Shown piece after piece: positions 18,853-27,868 of a stretch of 64,000 nt of DNA. This DNA comes from Ideonella dechloratans. Its GTDB lineage: Bacteria; Pseudomonadota; Gammaproteobacteria; Burkholderiales; Burkholderiaceae_C. The notes beneath the pieces were generated by a model. The model saw nothing but the letters and a program-made list of their open reading frames with translations. It was not told the origin of the DNA and made no database searches. Made by a program: the position numbers and the translations under genes. Each line of letters begins with the position of its first letter. Positions within the stretch are counted from its first letter, which is position 1. The stretch spans positions 1-64,000 of the forward strand of contig NZ_CP088082.1 of assembly GCF_021049305.1 (NCBI RefSeq). The letters run 5' to 3'.

Positions 18853-19619
18853 GCCAGGCCCTGATCGAGGTCGATCACCTCTCGGTCACCCAGCCGGCGG
18901 CCGGTGGCCGCCCCGCCACCGAGGTGCTGCAGGACATCTGCTGCCAGGTCGAGCCCGGTGGCGTGCTGACCCTGGTCGGCCCCTCGGGCTCGGGCAAGTC
19001 CACCCTGCTGCGCTGCTTCAACCGCTTGGCCGAGCCTGGCCGCGGGACCATCCGGCTGGGCGGCGAGGACATCCGCCAGCTGGACCCGCGTGCGCTGCGC
19101 CGCCGCGCCGCCATGGTCATGCAGACGCCGGTGCTGTTCGAGGGCACGGTGCGCGACAACCTGTGCCTTCGCCCGCCCGGCCACACCCTGGACCTGGGCG
19201 AGCCGCGCCTGGCCGCGGTGCTGCAGGAGGTGGGGCTGGATGCGGCCCTGCTGGACCGCGACGCCGCCCAGCTCTCCGGCGGCGAGAAGCAGCGCGTGAC
19301 CATCGCCCGCGCCCTGCTGGGCGACCCGCAGGTGCTGCTGCTGGACGAGCCCACCTCGGCGCTGGACCCGCCCAACACCGCCCGCGTGGTGGAGGTGCTG
19401 ACCCGCCTGTGCCGCGCCCGCGGCATGACGGTGGTGGCCGTGAGCCACCAGCCCGAGTTCGTGCGGGCCCTGGGTGGCTGGGTGCTGTACCTGGTCAAGG
19501 GCCGGGTGAAGGCCTATGCGCCGGTCTCGGTGTTGGATGCCTCCGACGCCCAGGCCGACAGCGGGCTGCGTGCCTTCCTGGCCGGCGTGGTCGAACCGAC
19601 GGAGGGCAGCCCGGCATGA
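18849..19619 (+). CDS. ABC transporter ATP-binding protein, FetA-like
   Basis: A 256-residue ABC ATPase. Walker A is GPSGSGKST, the Q-loop lies in MQTPVLFEGT, the signature is LSGGEKQR, Walker B is LLLDEPTSALD, and the H-loop is SHQPEF. It starts at GTG inside the stop of the AraC gene, and its own stop overlaps the next ATG (ATGA). Paired with a UPF0014 permease, it matches the FetAB (YbbLM) exporter, which in E. coli exports iron and aids oxidative-stress resistance. The substrate here is inferred by family only. Confidence 0.85.
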   Translation: MSQALIEVDHLSVTQPAAGGRPATEVLQDICCQVEPGGVLTLVGPSGSGKSTLLRCFNRLAEPGRGTIRLGGEDIRQLDPRALRRRAAMVMQTPVLFEGTVRDNLCLRPPGHTLDLGEPRLAAVLQEVGLDAALLDRDAAQLSGGEKQRVTIARALLGDPQVLLLDEPTSALDPPNTARVVEVLTRLCRARGMTVVAVSHQPEFVRALGGWVLYLVKGRVKAYAPVSVLDASDAQADSGLRAFLAGVVEPTEGSPA

Positions 19620-20407
19620 GCGGCGCTGGCGTGATCGAACTCTCGCTCTGGCAGCTGGCCGGGGTGCTGGGCTTCGTGGTCGTGCTGGTGGCCCTGTCCA
19701 TCCGCCAGGCCCTGGGGCTGGAGCGCGACCTGGTGGTGGGCGCGCTGCGCACCGTGGTGCAGCTCTACGGCGTGGGCTTCATCCTGGCCGGCGTGTTCGC
19801 CGCGGCGCACTGGTACTGGGTGGTGCTCATCCTGCTGGCCATGACGGCGGTGGCCACCCGCGCCGCCGTGGGCCGGCTCAAGACCCCGCTGCCGCGGGCC
19901 CAGGGCATGGCCGGCGTGGCGCTCACCCTGTCCACCGTGCTGACGCTGGGCTATGTCATCGGCGTGGTGGTGCAGGTCCACCCCTGGTACGAGCCGCAGT
20001 ACATCATCCCGCTGGCCGGCATGATCCTGGGCAATGTGATGAGCAGCGTGGCCCTGGCCGCCGACCGCCTGCAGAGCGACCTGCGCCTGCGCGCCGGCGA
20101 GGTGGAAACCCGCCTGGTGCTGGGCTTCTCGGGCCCGCAGGCGGTGCAGCCCCTGGTGCGCAGCGCGCTGCGCGCGGCCATGACGCCCACCATCAACGGC
20201 ATGATGACCGTGGGCCTGGTGCAGCTGCCGGGCATGATGACCGGCCAGATCCTGGCGGGCACCTCACCGCTGGTGGCCGTGCGCTACCAGATCATGGTGG
20301 TGCTGATGCTGGCCATGGCCACCGGCATCGGGGCCTGGATCTTCCTGCGCCTGGCGGTGGGCCGCTACCTCACGCCCGCCCACCAGCTGCGGCGCGAGCT
20401 GCTGTGA
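19616..20407 (+). CDS. UPF0014 / FetB-like ABC permease
   Basis: A 263-residue integral membrane protein with about seven hydrophobic segments. It carries the family's conserved patterns AVGRLKTPLPRAQGMAG, GMILGNVMSS and the long LPGMMTGQILAGTSP motif. It forms the membrane half of a FetAB-like exporter with the preceding ATPase (4-bp overlap). It is convergent with the GntR gene, 13 bp away, leaving no space for a conventional terminator. Confidence 0.85.
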   Translation: MSGAGVIELSLWQLAGVLGFVVVLVALSIRQALGLERDLVVGALRTVVQLYGVGFILAGVFAAAHWYWVVLILLAMTAVATRAAVGRLKTPLPRAQGMAGVALTLSTVLTLGYVIGVVVQVHPWYEPQYIIPLAGMILGNVMSSVALAADRLQSDLRLRAGEVETRLVLGFSGPQAVQPLVRSALRAAMTPTINGMMTVGLVQLPGMMTGQILAGTSPLVAVRYQIMVVLMLAMATGIGAWIFLRLAVGRYLTPAHQLRRELL

Positions 20408-20420
20408 GCCGTGTCAGTGG

Positions 20421-21098
20421 CTAGGGGCTGACCGGGCTTTCCTCGAACTGCCGCATCTCGGCCAGCAGGTCGGCGAATCGGTCGCCCTGCACCACCACAT
20501 GGTTGCGCAGCTGCAGCGCGGCCTGCTCGGGCTCGGCCGCGCGGATGGATTCCAGCACCGCCGCATGTTCCTGCAGCGAGCGCTGCATGCGGTTGCGCAC
20601 CCGCAGCTGCAGCCGGCGGTAGGGCCGCAGCTTGCGCTGCAGCGCGCCGGCCTGCTCGGTCAGGTAGTCGTTGTGCGAGGCCGCGTAGATGGCCTGGTGG
20701 AAGTCCTCGTTGGCGTAGAAGTAGGCGTCCGGGTCCTGGGCCTGGGCGGCCTGGGCGCAGCGGGTGTGCAGGTCCTGCAGCCGGCCTAGCTCGCTGTCCT
20801 TGGCCCGGCGGGCGGCCAGGCGGGCGCACATGGCCTCCAGCTCGGCCATCACCTCGAACATCTCCACCAGGCGCTGGGGCGACAGTGTGGCCACCACCGC
20901 GCCGCGCCGCGGGCGGATCTCCACCAGCCCTTCGCCGGCCAGCAGGCTCAGCGTTTCGCGAATGGGCGTGCGCGAGACACCGAAGCGCTCGGCCAGTTCC
21001 TGCTCGTCCAGGTGGGTGCCAGGCTTCAGGCGCCCGGTCGCCACTTCCTCTTCGATGGCTTCGCGGAGTTGTTCGGACAGGCGTAGGGGCGCAGACAT
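20421..21098 (-). CDS. GntR-family (FadR subfamily) regulator of the malonate operon
   Basis: A 225-residue regulator. The winged helix-turn-helix (residues ~8-70: ELAERFGVSRTPIRETL, then VEIRPRRGAVV) is followed by an all-helical FCD effector domain (~80-215) with the metal-binding Asp/His pattern (YANEDFHQAIYAASHN). The frame extends to an ATG at 21134, but Met at 21098 aligns better with the family. It is divergent from dctP and the mdc genes. The malonate decarboxylase regulator MdcY of Acinetobacter is a GntR protein, so this is probably the local malonate-responsive repressor. Confidence 0.85.
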   Translation of the reverse strand: MSAPLRLSEQLREAIEEEVATGRLKPGTHLDEQELAERFGVSRTPIRETLSLLAGEGLVEIRPRRGAVVATLSPQRLVEMFEVMAELEAMCARLAARRAKDSELGRLQDLHTRCAQAAQAQDPDAYFYANEDFHQAIYAASHNDYLTEQAGALQRKLRPYRRLQLRVRNRMQRSLQEHAAVLESIRAAEPEQAALQLRNHVVVQGDRFADLLAEMRQFEESPVSP

Positions 21099-21174
21099 GG
21101 GTGGGGGAAGAGGAAGGTGCCAGGTGCGAAGCATAGTGCACCCGCCAAGGAAAGCCCAGCCATTCGGGTAATCC

Positions 21175-21226
21175 TTGAATGCGTGAAGCGAGTTTATTTA
21201 TACATTGAGGCCTCTCGTGCATACAT
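21175..21226 (+). promoter_or_regulatory. Candidate promoter and ATACAT repeats upstream of dctP
   Basis: TTGAAT (21175-21180) and TATACA (21199-21204), 18 bp apart, resemble a sigma-70 promoter for the TRAP-mdc operon. ATACAT occurs at 21200-21205, on the -10 region, and again at 21221-21226, exactly 21 bp (two turns) later. This placement suits repression by the divergent GntR protein. It is read by eye. Confidence 0.45.
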
Positions 21227-21278
21227 GGAGGCGAGCGCAGTTTGGCGCACCGCCCCCGATCCAACCGGAGACAGCCTC

Positions 21279-22298
21279 ATGAACTTCACACGACGCAGCC
21301 TCTTGCAGGCCGCAGGCAGCACGGCACTTTTGGGCGCCACCGGCGCCACGCTGGCCCAGAGCGCCAGCCTGAAGATCTCCCACCAGTTCCCGGGCGGCAG
21401 CCTGACCGAGGGCGATTTCCGCGATCGCCTGTGCCGCCAGTTCGCCGTCGAGCTGGAAAAGCGCACCCAGGGCGCGCTCAAGGCCTCGGTCTACCCCGGC
21501 TCGTCGCTGATGAAGACCAACGCCCAGTTCTCGGCCCTGCGCAAGGGTGCGCTGGACATGAGCCTGGTGCCGCTGTCCTATGCCGGCGGCGAGGTGCCCG
21601 AGACCAACATCGGCCTGATGCCGGCCCTGGTGCCCAGCTACGAGCAGGGCGCCGCCTGGAAGACCGCCGAGGTGGGCAAGCGCCTGGCCAAGGTGCTGGA
21701 TGACAAGGGCGTGATCATCGTCAGCTGGATCTGGCAGGCCGGCGGCGTGGCCTGCCGCACTCGCCCGCTGGTGACGCCCGAGGACGCCAAGGGCCTGAAG
21801 GTGCGCGGCGGCAGCCGCGAGATGGACATGATGCTCAAGCAGGCGGGGGCCTCGGTCATCAGCCTGCCCTCCAACGAGATCTATGCCGCCATGCAGACCG
21901 GCGCGATGGAGGCGGCCATGACCTCTTCCACCAGCTTCCTGTCCTTCAAGCTCGAAGAGATCGCCAAGTTCCTCACCACCGGCCGCAACAAGGCCTACTG
22001 GTTCATGCTGGAGCCGCTGATGATCTCCAAGGAGGTCTTCGGCCGCCTCACCAAGGCCCAGCAGGACGTGGTGATGGGCCTGGGCGCCGAGCTGGAGGCC
22101 TTCGCCCGCCAGGAGGCGCAGGCCGATGACCGCCGCGCTGCCGATGTCTACGCCAAGGCCGGTGCCAAGGTGTTCGACCTGGACGCCGCCACGCTGGGCA
22201 AGTGGCAGACCATCGCCCGCGACACCGCCTGGAAGGATTTCGGCGAGCGCAATGAAACCTGCGCCGGCCTGCTGGCCGCCGCCCAGAAGCTGCTGTGA
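21279..22298 (+). CDS. TRAP transporter substrate-binding protein (DctP)
   Basis: A 339-residue extracytoplasmic solute receptor of the DctP family. The N-terminus (NFTRRSLLQAAGSTALLGA, cleavage near TLAQ) looks like a twin-arginine signal. The conserved central pattern is AKGLKVRGGSREMDMML, and EIYAAMQTGAMEAAMTS carries the carboxylate-binding site typical of the family. It is the first gene of a tight TRAP-mdc operon. Context points to malonate as ligand, as in the MatPQM transporter known from rhizobia, but the ligand cannot be read from sequence. Confidence 0.9.
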   Translation: MNFTRRSLLQAAGSTALLGATGATLAQSASLKISHQFPGGSLTEGDFRDRLCRQFAVELEKRTQGALKASVYPGSSLMKTNAQFSALRKGALDMSLVPLSYAGGEVPETNIGLMPALVPSYEQGAAWKTAEVGKRLAKVLDDKGVIIVSWIWQAGGVACRTRPLVTPEDAKGLKVRGGSREMDMMLKQAGASVISLPSNEIYAAMQTGAMEAAMTSSTSFLSFKLEEIAKFLTTGRNKAYWFMLEPLMISKEVFGRLTKAQQDVVMGLGAELEAFARQEAQADDRRAADVYAKAGAKVFDLDAATLGKWQTIARDTAWKDFGERNETCAGLLAAAQKLL

Positions 22299-22299
22299 C

Positions 22300-22884
22300 A
22301 TGAGCGGCGCCCCTTCCTCCGGCGGCCTGACCGCCAGCCTCGACCCCCACCTGCCGGGCTGGCTGCGGCCGGTGGGGCGGGCCATGCTCTGGGTCAACCG
22401 CGCCATGCTCGGCCTGGGCATGGTGGCGCTGATCGCCGCCGCGCTGATCCTCACCTCCAGCGTGCTCTCGCGCTACTTCCTGCAGGCCTCCACCGACTGG
22501 CAGGACGAGGCCGCGGTGTTCTGCCTGGTGGGCGCCACCTTCCTCTGCGGCGCCTTCCTGCAGTCCCTGCGCGGGCATGTGGGCATCGAGGCCTTCTCCA
22601 CCTTGCTGCCGCCCTGGGTCAACCGGGTGCGGCAGCTGCTGGTGGACCTGATGTGCCTGGCCTTCTGCACCTTCTTCGCCTGGAAGTCCTGGTCCCTGTG
22701 CCACGAGGCCTGGGTGGATGGCCAGACCACGTCTTCGTCCTGGGCGCCGCCGCTGTGGATCCCCTACAGCCTGATGTCCCTGGGCATGTCCCTGCTGGTG
22801 CTGCAGCTGCTGCTGCAGGTGGTGGCCAGCGCCAATGCGTGCCGTCCGGCGCGCGACCCTGCGGTGAAGGAGGTGGCAGCATGA
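22300..22884 (+). CDS. TRAP transporter small permease (DctQ)
   Basis: A 194-residue protein with four membrane segments (~35-57, 70-90, ~105-128, 150-172) and the family motif STDWQDEAAVFCLVGATF in the second region. It forms the membrane complex with the large permease. The ATG at 22300 is 1 bp after the dctP stop, and the stop overlaps the next ATG by 4 bp. Confidence 0.88.
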   Translation: MSGAPSSGGLTASLDPHLPGWLRPVGRAMLWVNRAMLGLGMVALIAAALILTSSVLSRYFLQASTDWQDEAAVFCLVGATFLCGAFLQSLRGHVGIEAFSTLLPPWVNRVRQLLVDLMCLAFCTFFAWKSWSLCHEAWVDGQTTSSSWAPPLWIPYSLMSLGMSLLVLQLLLQVVASANACRPARDPAVKEVAA

Positions 22885-24242
22885 GCATGCTCGCCCTCGG
22901 TCTGCTGTTCGGGGCGGTCACGCTCCTGATCATGTTCTCCGGCGCGCCCATCGCCTTCGCGCTGGGCAGCGTCGGCGTGATCTTCATGTACGGCTTCATG
23001 CCGGAATCGGCCCTGGACACGGTGGCCCAGAACGTCTACGAGGAGATGGCCAGCATCACCCTGCTGTCCATTCCGTTGTTCATCCTCAAGGGGGCGGCCA
23101 TCGGCAAATCCCGCGCGGGCCAGGATCTGTATGCCGCCCTGCACGTGTGGATGAACAAGCTGCCCGGCGGCCTGGGCATCGCCAATGTGTTCGCCTGCGC
23201 GCTGTTCGCCGCCATGGCCGGCTCCAGCCCGGCCACCTGCTCGGCCATCGGCTCCAGCGGCATCCCGGAGATGCGCAAGCGCGGCTACTCGCCCGGCTTC
23301 GCGGCCGGCATCATCGCTGCTGGCGGCACGCTGGGCATCCTGCTGCCGCCCTCCATCACGATGATCCTCTACGCGGTGGCAGCGGAGCAGTCGCTGGGCC
23401 GGCTCTTCCTGGCCGGCGTGGGCCCGGGCCTGCTGCTGGTGAGCCTGTTCGCCACCTACGCGGTCTTCAACTACCAGCGCGAATACCGCCAGGCCCAGAA
23501 GGCATGGGACGCCAACGGCGTGCCCTCGGCCCTGCTCAACCACGACCACTTCACCCTGCGCGAAAAGCTGGAGATGCTGCCCCGCGTGGTGCCCTTCGTG
23601 GTGCTGCTCATCGGCGTGATGGTGGCGCTCTACGGCGGCATTGCCACCCCGTCGGAGACGGCCGGCCTGGGCGCCATCCTGGCCCTGGCGCTCATCGCCG
23701 CGGTCTACCGCGTCTGGCGCCTGCGCGACATCACTCCCATCTTGTCGGCCACGCTCAAGGAGTCGACCATGCTGATGTTCATCATCGGCATGTCCCTGCT
23801 GTTCTCCTATGTGATGAGCTACCTGCACATCAGCCAGGAGACGGCGGCCTGGATCGTCGCGATGAACTTCTCCAAGTGGGTGCTGCTGGCCCTGGTGCTG
23901 CTGCTGGTCATCGTGCTGGGCTTCTTCCTGCCGCCGGTCAGCATCATCCTGATGCTCGCGCCCATCGTGCTGCCGCCGCTCAAGGCCGCGGGCTTCGACC
24001 TGATCTGGTTCGGCGTGCTGATGACCATCGTGATGGAGACTGGCCTGATCCACCCGCCGGTGGGCCTGAACATCTTCGTCATCAAGAACATCGCCCCGGA
24101 CATCCCGCTGCGCGACATCATCTGGGGGGTCATGCCCTTCGTCGGCCTGATGCTGCTGTCGGTGCTGCTGATCTGCCTGTTCCCGTCCATCTCCACCGCG
24201 CTGCCCGATGCCATCATGGGCGCCGTGCCCGGTGCGCAGTGA
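22881..24242 (+). CDS. TRAP transporter large permease (DctM)
   Basis: A 453-residue, twelve-segment inner-membrane permease that uses the sodium gradient to import the solute delivered by DctP. Conserved TRAP patterns are MFSGAPIAFALG near the start, AMAGSSPATCSAIGSSGIPE and the discontinuous-helix signature GGTLGILLPPSI, with FFLPPVSIILMLAPIVLPPL in the second half. It is 28 bp upstream of mdcA with no visible terminator. Confidence 0.9.
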   Translation: MSMLALGLLFGAVTLLIMFSGAPIAFALGSVGVIFMYGFMPESALDTVAQNVYEEMASITLLSIPLFILKGAAIGKSRAGQDLYAALHVWMNKLPGGLGIANVFACALFAAMAGSSPATCSAIGSSGIPEMRKRGYSPGFAAGIIAAGGTLGILLPPSITMILYAVAAEQSLGRLFLAGVGPGLLLVSLFATYAVFNYQREYRQAQKAWDANGVPSALLNHDHFTLREKLEMLPRVVPFVVLLIGVMVALYGGIATPSETAGLGAILALALIAAVYRVWRLRDITPILSATLKESTMLMFIIGMSLLFSYVMSYLHISQETAAWIVAMNFSKWVLLALVLLLVIVLGFFLPPVSIILMLAPIVLPPLKAAGFDLIWFGVLMTIVMETGLIHPPVGLNIFVIKNIAPDIPLRDIIWGVMPFVGLMLLSVLLICLFPSISTALPDAIMGAVPGAQ

Positions 24243-24270
24243 GCGGCTCTCCACACGAAAGGTGGCATTG

Positions 24271-25941
24271 ATGAACGCCCCCGTCTCCCCCGGCGCCTGG
24301 TCGCAGCGGGCCGCCCGACGGCAGCGCCGGCTCGAACGCGCCAGCGCCCTGGCTCGCGGCAAGCGGGTCGAGGCCGGCCAGCTCGTGGCCCTGCTCGAAG
24401 CGGTGCTCGAACCCGAAGACCGCGTCTGCCTGGAAGGCAACAACCAGAAGCAGGCCGACTTCCTGGCCCGTGGCCTGACCCAGGTGGACCCGCAGCGCGT
24501 GCACGACCTGCACATGGTGCAGTCGGTGCTGGCCCTGCCCGAGCATCTGGACGTGTTCGAGCGCGGCATTGCCCGCAAGCTGGACTTCTCCTTCTCCGGC
24601 CCGCAGGCCCTGCGCCTGGCCGGCCTGCTCGCGCGCGGGCAGCTGCAGATCGGCGCCATCCACACCTACCTGGAGCTGTTCTCCCGCTACTTCATCGACC
24701 TCACGCCCCAGGTCTCGCTGATCGCCGCGCACTCGGCCGATGCCCAGGGCAATCTCTTCACCGGCCCCAACACCGAGGACACGCCGGCCATCGTCGAGGC
24801 CACGGCCTTCAGCGGCGGCATCGTCATCGCCCAGGTCAACGAATGGGTGGACACGGTGCCGCGTGTCGACGTGCCGGCCGGCTGGGTGGACTTCATCGTC
24901 CAGGCGCCCAAGCCCAATGTGATCGAGCCCCTGTTCACCCGCGACCCGGCGCAGATCAGCGAGGTGCAGGTGCTCATGGCCATGATGGCCATCAAGGGCA
25001 TCTACGCCGAGTACGGCGTGCAGCGCCTGAACCACGGCATCGGCTTCGACACCGCGGCCATCGAGCTGCTGTTGCCCACCTACGCCGAGTCGCTGGGCCT
25101 CAAGGGCAAGATCTGCCAGCACTGGGCGCTCAACCCGCACCCGGCGCTCATCCCCGCCATCGAGGCCGGCTGGGTGCAGTCCATCCATTCCTTCGGCTCC
25201 GAGCTGGGCATGGAGGACTACATCCGCGCCCGCTCCGACGTGTTCTTCACCGGCCCCGACGGCTCGCTGCGCAGCCACCGCGCCTTCTGCCAGGCCGCCG
25301 GCCACTACGCCTGCGACCTCTTCATCGGCTCCACCCTGCAGATGGACCTTGCGGGCAACAGCTCCACCGCCACCGCCGGGCGCATTGCCGGCTTTGGCGG
25401 CGCGCCCAACATGGGGGCCGACGCCCGCGGCCGCCGCCACGCCAGCCCGGCCTGGCTCAAGGCCGGCGAACAGGCCCGCCAAGGCCTGCCCGGCGCCCGC
25501 GGCACGCCACGCGGCCAGAAGCTGGTGGTGCAGATGGTGGAGACCTTCCGCGAGCACATGCAGCCCGCCTTCGTCGAGCACCTGGACGCCTGGCGCCTGG
25601 CCGAGCAGGCCGGCATGGACCTGCCGCCCATCATGATCTACGGCGAGGACGTGACCCATGTGCTGACCGAGGAAGGCCTGGCCAACCTGCTGCTGTGCCG
25701 CACCGACGAGGAGCGCGAGCAGGCCATTCGCGGCGTGGCCGGCTACACCCCGGTGGGCCTGGCGCGCGACGCCCGCATGGTGGAGAACCTGCGCGACCGC
25801 GGCATCATCCAGCGCCCGGCCGACCTGGGCGTGGACCCGCGCGACGCCACGCGCAACCTGCTGGCCGCGCGCAGCGTGCGCGACCTGGTGCGGGCCTCCG
25901 GCGGGCTCTACCGCCCGCCGACCCGCTTCCGCAACTGGTGA
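24271..25941 (+). CDS. mdcA: Malonate decarboxylase alpha subunit (ACP transferase)
   Basis: A 556-residue subunit that exchanges acetyl for malonyl on the acyl-carrier subunit (acetyl-S-ACP:malonate ACP transferase), a CoA-transferase-type fold. The sequence AHSADAQGNLFTGPNTEDTP, the stretch YGVQRLNHGIGFDTAAIELLLPTY and the C-terminal YGEDVTHVLTEEGLANLLLCR are characteristic. It is the first structural gene of mdcACDEGBH. The gene order and the absence of a biotin carrier indicate the cytosolic biotin-independent enzyme. Confidence 0.95.
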   Translation: MNAPVSPGAWSQRAARRQRRLERASALARGKRVEAGQLVALLEAVLEPEDRVCLEGNNQKQADFLARGLTQVDPQRVHDLHMVQSVLALPEHLDVFERGIARKLDFSFSGPQALRLAGLLARGQLQIGAIHTYLELFSRYFIDLTPQVSLIAAHSADAQGNLFTGPNTEDTPAIVEATAFSGGIVIAQVNEWVDTVPRVDVPAGWVDFIVQAPKPNVIEPLFTRDPAQISEVQVLMAMMAIKGIYAEYGVQRLNHGIGFDTAAIELLLPTYAESLGLKGKICQHWALNPHPALIPAIEAGWVQSIHSFGSELGMEDYIRARSDVFFTGPDGSLRSHRAFCQAAGHYACDLFIGSTLQMDLAGNSSTATAGRIAGFGGAPNMGADARGRRHASPAWLKAGEQARQGLPGARGTPRGQKLVVQMVETFREHMQPAFVEHLDAWRLAEQAGMDLPPIMIYGEDVTHVLTEEGLANLLLCRTDEEREQAIRGVAGYTPVGLARDARMVENLRDRGIIQRPADLGVDPRDATRNLLAARSVRDLVRASGGLYRPPTRFRNW

Positions 25942-25950
25942 GGACCGGCC

Positions 25951-26274
25951 ATGGACATCGGACTCGAATCAATGCAATGGCAGCTGGCCGGCCAGCAGCC
26001 CGCGGGCGACTTCGCTCCGGTGCTGGTGGGCGTGGTGGGCTCGGGCAACCTGGAAGTGATGCTGGAGCCCCTGCCCGGCGCCGACTGCGAGGTGCGCGTG
26101 GAAACCTCCGCCCGGGGCTTTCGGCCCATCTGGGACGCGGTGGTGGCCGACTTTCACCGCCGCCACGGCCTGGCCGGCGTGCGGGTGAGCGTGAACGACA
26201 TGGGGGCCACACCGGCCGTGGTCAGCCTGCGCCTGGACCAGGCGGTGGCCGAATGGAGGAGTCGCCAGCCATGA
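25951..26274 (+). CDS. mdcC: Malonate decarboxylase delta subunit (acyl-carrier protein)
   Basis: A 107-residue acyl-carrier subunit. GVVGSGNLEVMLE contains the serine (near residue 31) to which the 2'-(5''-triphosphoribosyl)-3'-dephospho-CoA arm is attached by MdcB and MdcG. It is 9 bp after mdcA, and its stop overlaps the mdcD start by 4 bp. Confidence 0.93.
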   Translation: MDIGLESMQWQLAGQQPAGDFAPVLVGVVGSGNLEVMLEPLPGADCEVRVETSARGFRPIWDAVVADFHRRHGLAGVRVSVNDMGATPAVVSLRLDQAVAEWRSRQP

Positions 26275-27155
26275 ACCTCAGCTACAGCGAATGCAGCGCC
26301 CGCGAACGCCTGGCCGCGCTGCTCGATGCCGGCAGCTTCCATGAATGGCTGCCGCCCCAGGCCCGCATCACCAGCCCGCACCTGGCCCAGCTGGGCGTGC
26401 CCTCGTCCTTTGACGACGGCGTGGCCATCGGCCGCGGCCGCCTGGCCGGGCAGGCCGTGTTCGTCGCCGCACAGGAAGGCGCCTTCATGGGCGGCGGCGT
26501 GGGCGAGGTGCACGGCGCCAAGCTGGTGGGCCTGCTGCGCCGCGCCCAGCGCGAGCGGCCGCGCGCCGTGCTGCTGCTGGCCGAATCGGGCGGCGTGCGC
26601 CTGCACGAGGCCAATGCCGGCCTGATCGGTGTCTCTGAAGTGATGCGCGCCGTGTTCGACCTGCGCGCCGCCGGCGTGCCGGTGCTGGTGCTCATCGGCG
26701 GGGCCAACGGCTGCTTTGGCGGCATGGGCCTGGTGGCGCGCTGCGCCGACCGCGTCATCATCAGCGACGTGGGCCGCCTGGCCATGTCCGGGCCGGAAGT
26801 CATCGAGGCCTCGCACGGCGTGGAGGAATTCGACGCCCGCGACCGCGCCCTGGTGTGGCGCACCACCGGCGGCAAGCACCGCTACCTGCTGGGCGACGCC
26901 GACGCGCTGGTGGACGACGACGTGGCCGCCTTCCGCCAGGCCTCGTTGGACTGGCTGCACCGCCCGCGCCCCATGGACCTGGCTGCCCTGGAGGCCGAGC
27001 ACACCCTGCTGGCCGAACGCCAGCGCCAGGCCCAGGGCTGCGACGACGCCCGCGAGCTGTGGCAACGCCTGGGCGTGCCCGAGCCCGCCAGCGTGCCCGA
27101 CCTGGAAGTGGCCGCCCTGCGGCCGCTGCGCCCCGCCTTGCCGGAGACCCCGTGA
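26271..27155 (+). CDS. mdcD: Malonate decarboxylase beta subunit
   Basis: A 294-residue carboxyltransferase-type (crotonase-fold) subunit that, together with MdcE, decarboxylates malonyl-S-ACP to acetyl-S-ACP. QEGAFMGGGVGEVHGAKL, LAESGGVRLHEANAGL and the oxyanion-hole region GGANGCFGGMGLVARC are visible. It overlaps mdcC by 4 bp and mdcE by 1 bp, which suggests coupled, stoichiometric translation. Confidence 0.93.
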   Translation: MNLSYSECSARERLAALLDAGSFHEWLPPQARITSPHLAQLGVPSSFDDGVAIGRGRLAGQAVFVAAQEGAFMGGGVGEVHGAKLVGLLRRAQRERPRAVLLLAESGGVRLHEANAGLIGVSEVMRAVFDLRAAGVPVLVLIGGANGCFGGMGLVARCADRVIISDVGRLAMSGPEVIEASHGVEEFDARDRALVWRTTGGKHRYLLGDADALVDDDVAAFRQASLDWLHRPRPMDLAALEAEHTLLAERQRQAQGCDDARELWQRLGVPEPASVPDLEVAALRPLRPALPETP

Positions 27156-27856
27156 TGCACTGGAACGAGCTTGCCACCGCCCTCTTCGGGCCGGACCACG
27201 GCCTGCAGGCCGAAGGCGCCCTGATCACCGGCACCGCCATCTTCGACGGCCAGCCCATGGCCGTCATCGGCACCATCGACCACGCGCCCATCGGTGTGGA
27301 ACTGGCCCTGCGCCAAGCCCGCGCCGTGCTGGACCTGATGGCCCAGCACCCCGGCCGGCCGCTGCTGCTGCTGGTGGACACCCAGGGCCAGCAGCTGCGC
27401 CGCCACGACGAGCTGCTGGGCATCAACCGCGCCATGGCCCACCTGGCCGCCTGCGTGGACCAGGCCCGCCGCCGCGGCCACCGCGTCATCGCGCTGGTGT
27501 ACGACCAGGCCCTGTCCGGCGGCTTTCTGGCCACCGGGCTGATGGCCGACGCCTGCTACGCCCTGCCGGCCGCCGAGATCCGCGTCATGCGCCTGCCCGC
27601 CATGGCCCGGGTGACCAAGATTGCCGAGGAGCGGCTGCAGGCCCTGTCGCAAAGCAACCCGGTGTTCGCCCCCGGCGTGGCCAACTACGTGGCCATGGGC
27701 GGCATCCAAGGGCTGTGGGACGGTGACCTGGCCGCCGCCCTGCGCCAGGCCCTGCAGACCGCCCCGCGCGAGGACCAGCGTGCCGCGCTGGGCGCCGAGC
27801 GGGCCGGGCGGCGCTGCGCCGCCCCGGTCATCCAGCAGGTGCTGGACGCGGCCTGA
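27155..27856 (+). CDS. mdcE: Malonate decarboxylase gamma subunit
   Basis: A 233-residue partner of MdcD. LLLLVDTQGQQLRRHDELLG, YDQALSGGFLATGLMADACY and NPVFAPGVANYVAMGGI match the gamma subunit, with the second oxyanion-hole glycines in ALSGGFLA. The ATG uses the last base of the mdcD stop (TGATG). Confidence 0.92.
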   Translation: MHWNELATALFGPDHGLQAEGALITGTAIFDGQPMAVIGTIDHAPIGVELALRQARAVLDLMAQHPGRPLLLLVDTQGQQLRRHDELLGINRAMAHLAACVDQARRRGHRVIALVYDQALSGGFLATGLMADACYALPAAEIRVMRLPAMARVTKIAEERLQALSQSNPVFAPGVANYVAMGGIQGLWDGDLAAALRQALQTAPREDQRAALGAERAGRRCAAPVIQQVLDAA

Positions 27857-27868
27857 GCTTCACCGACC

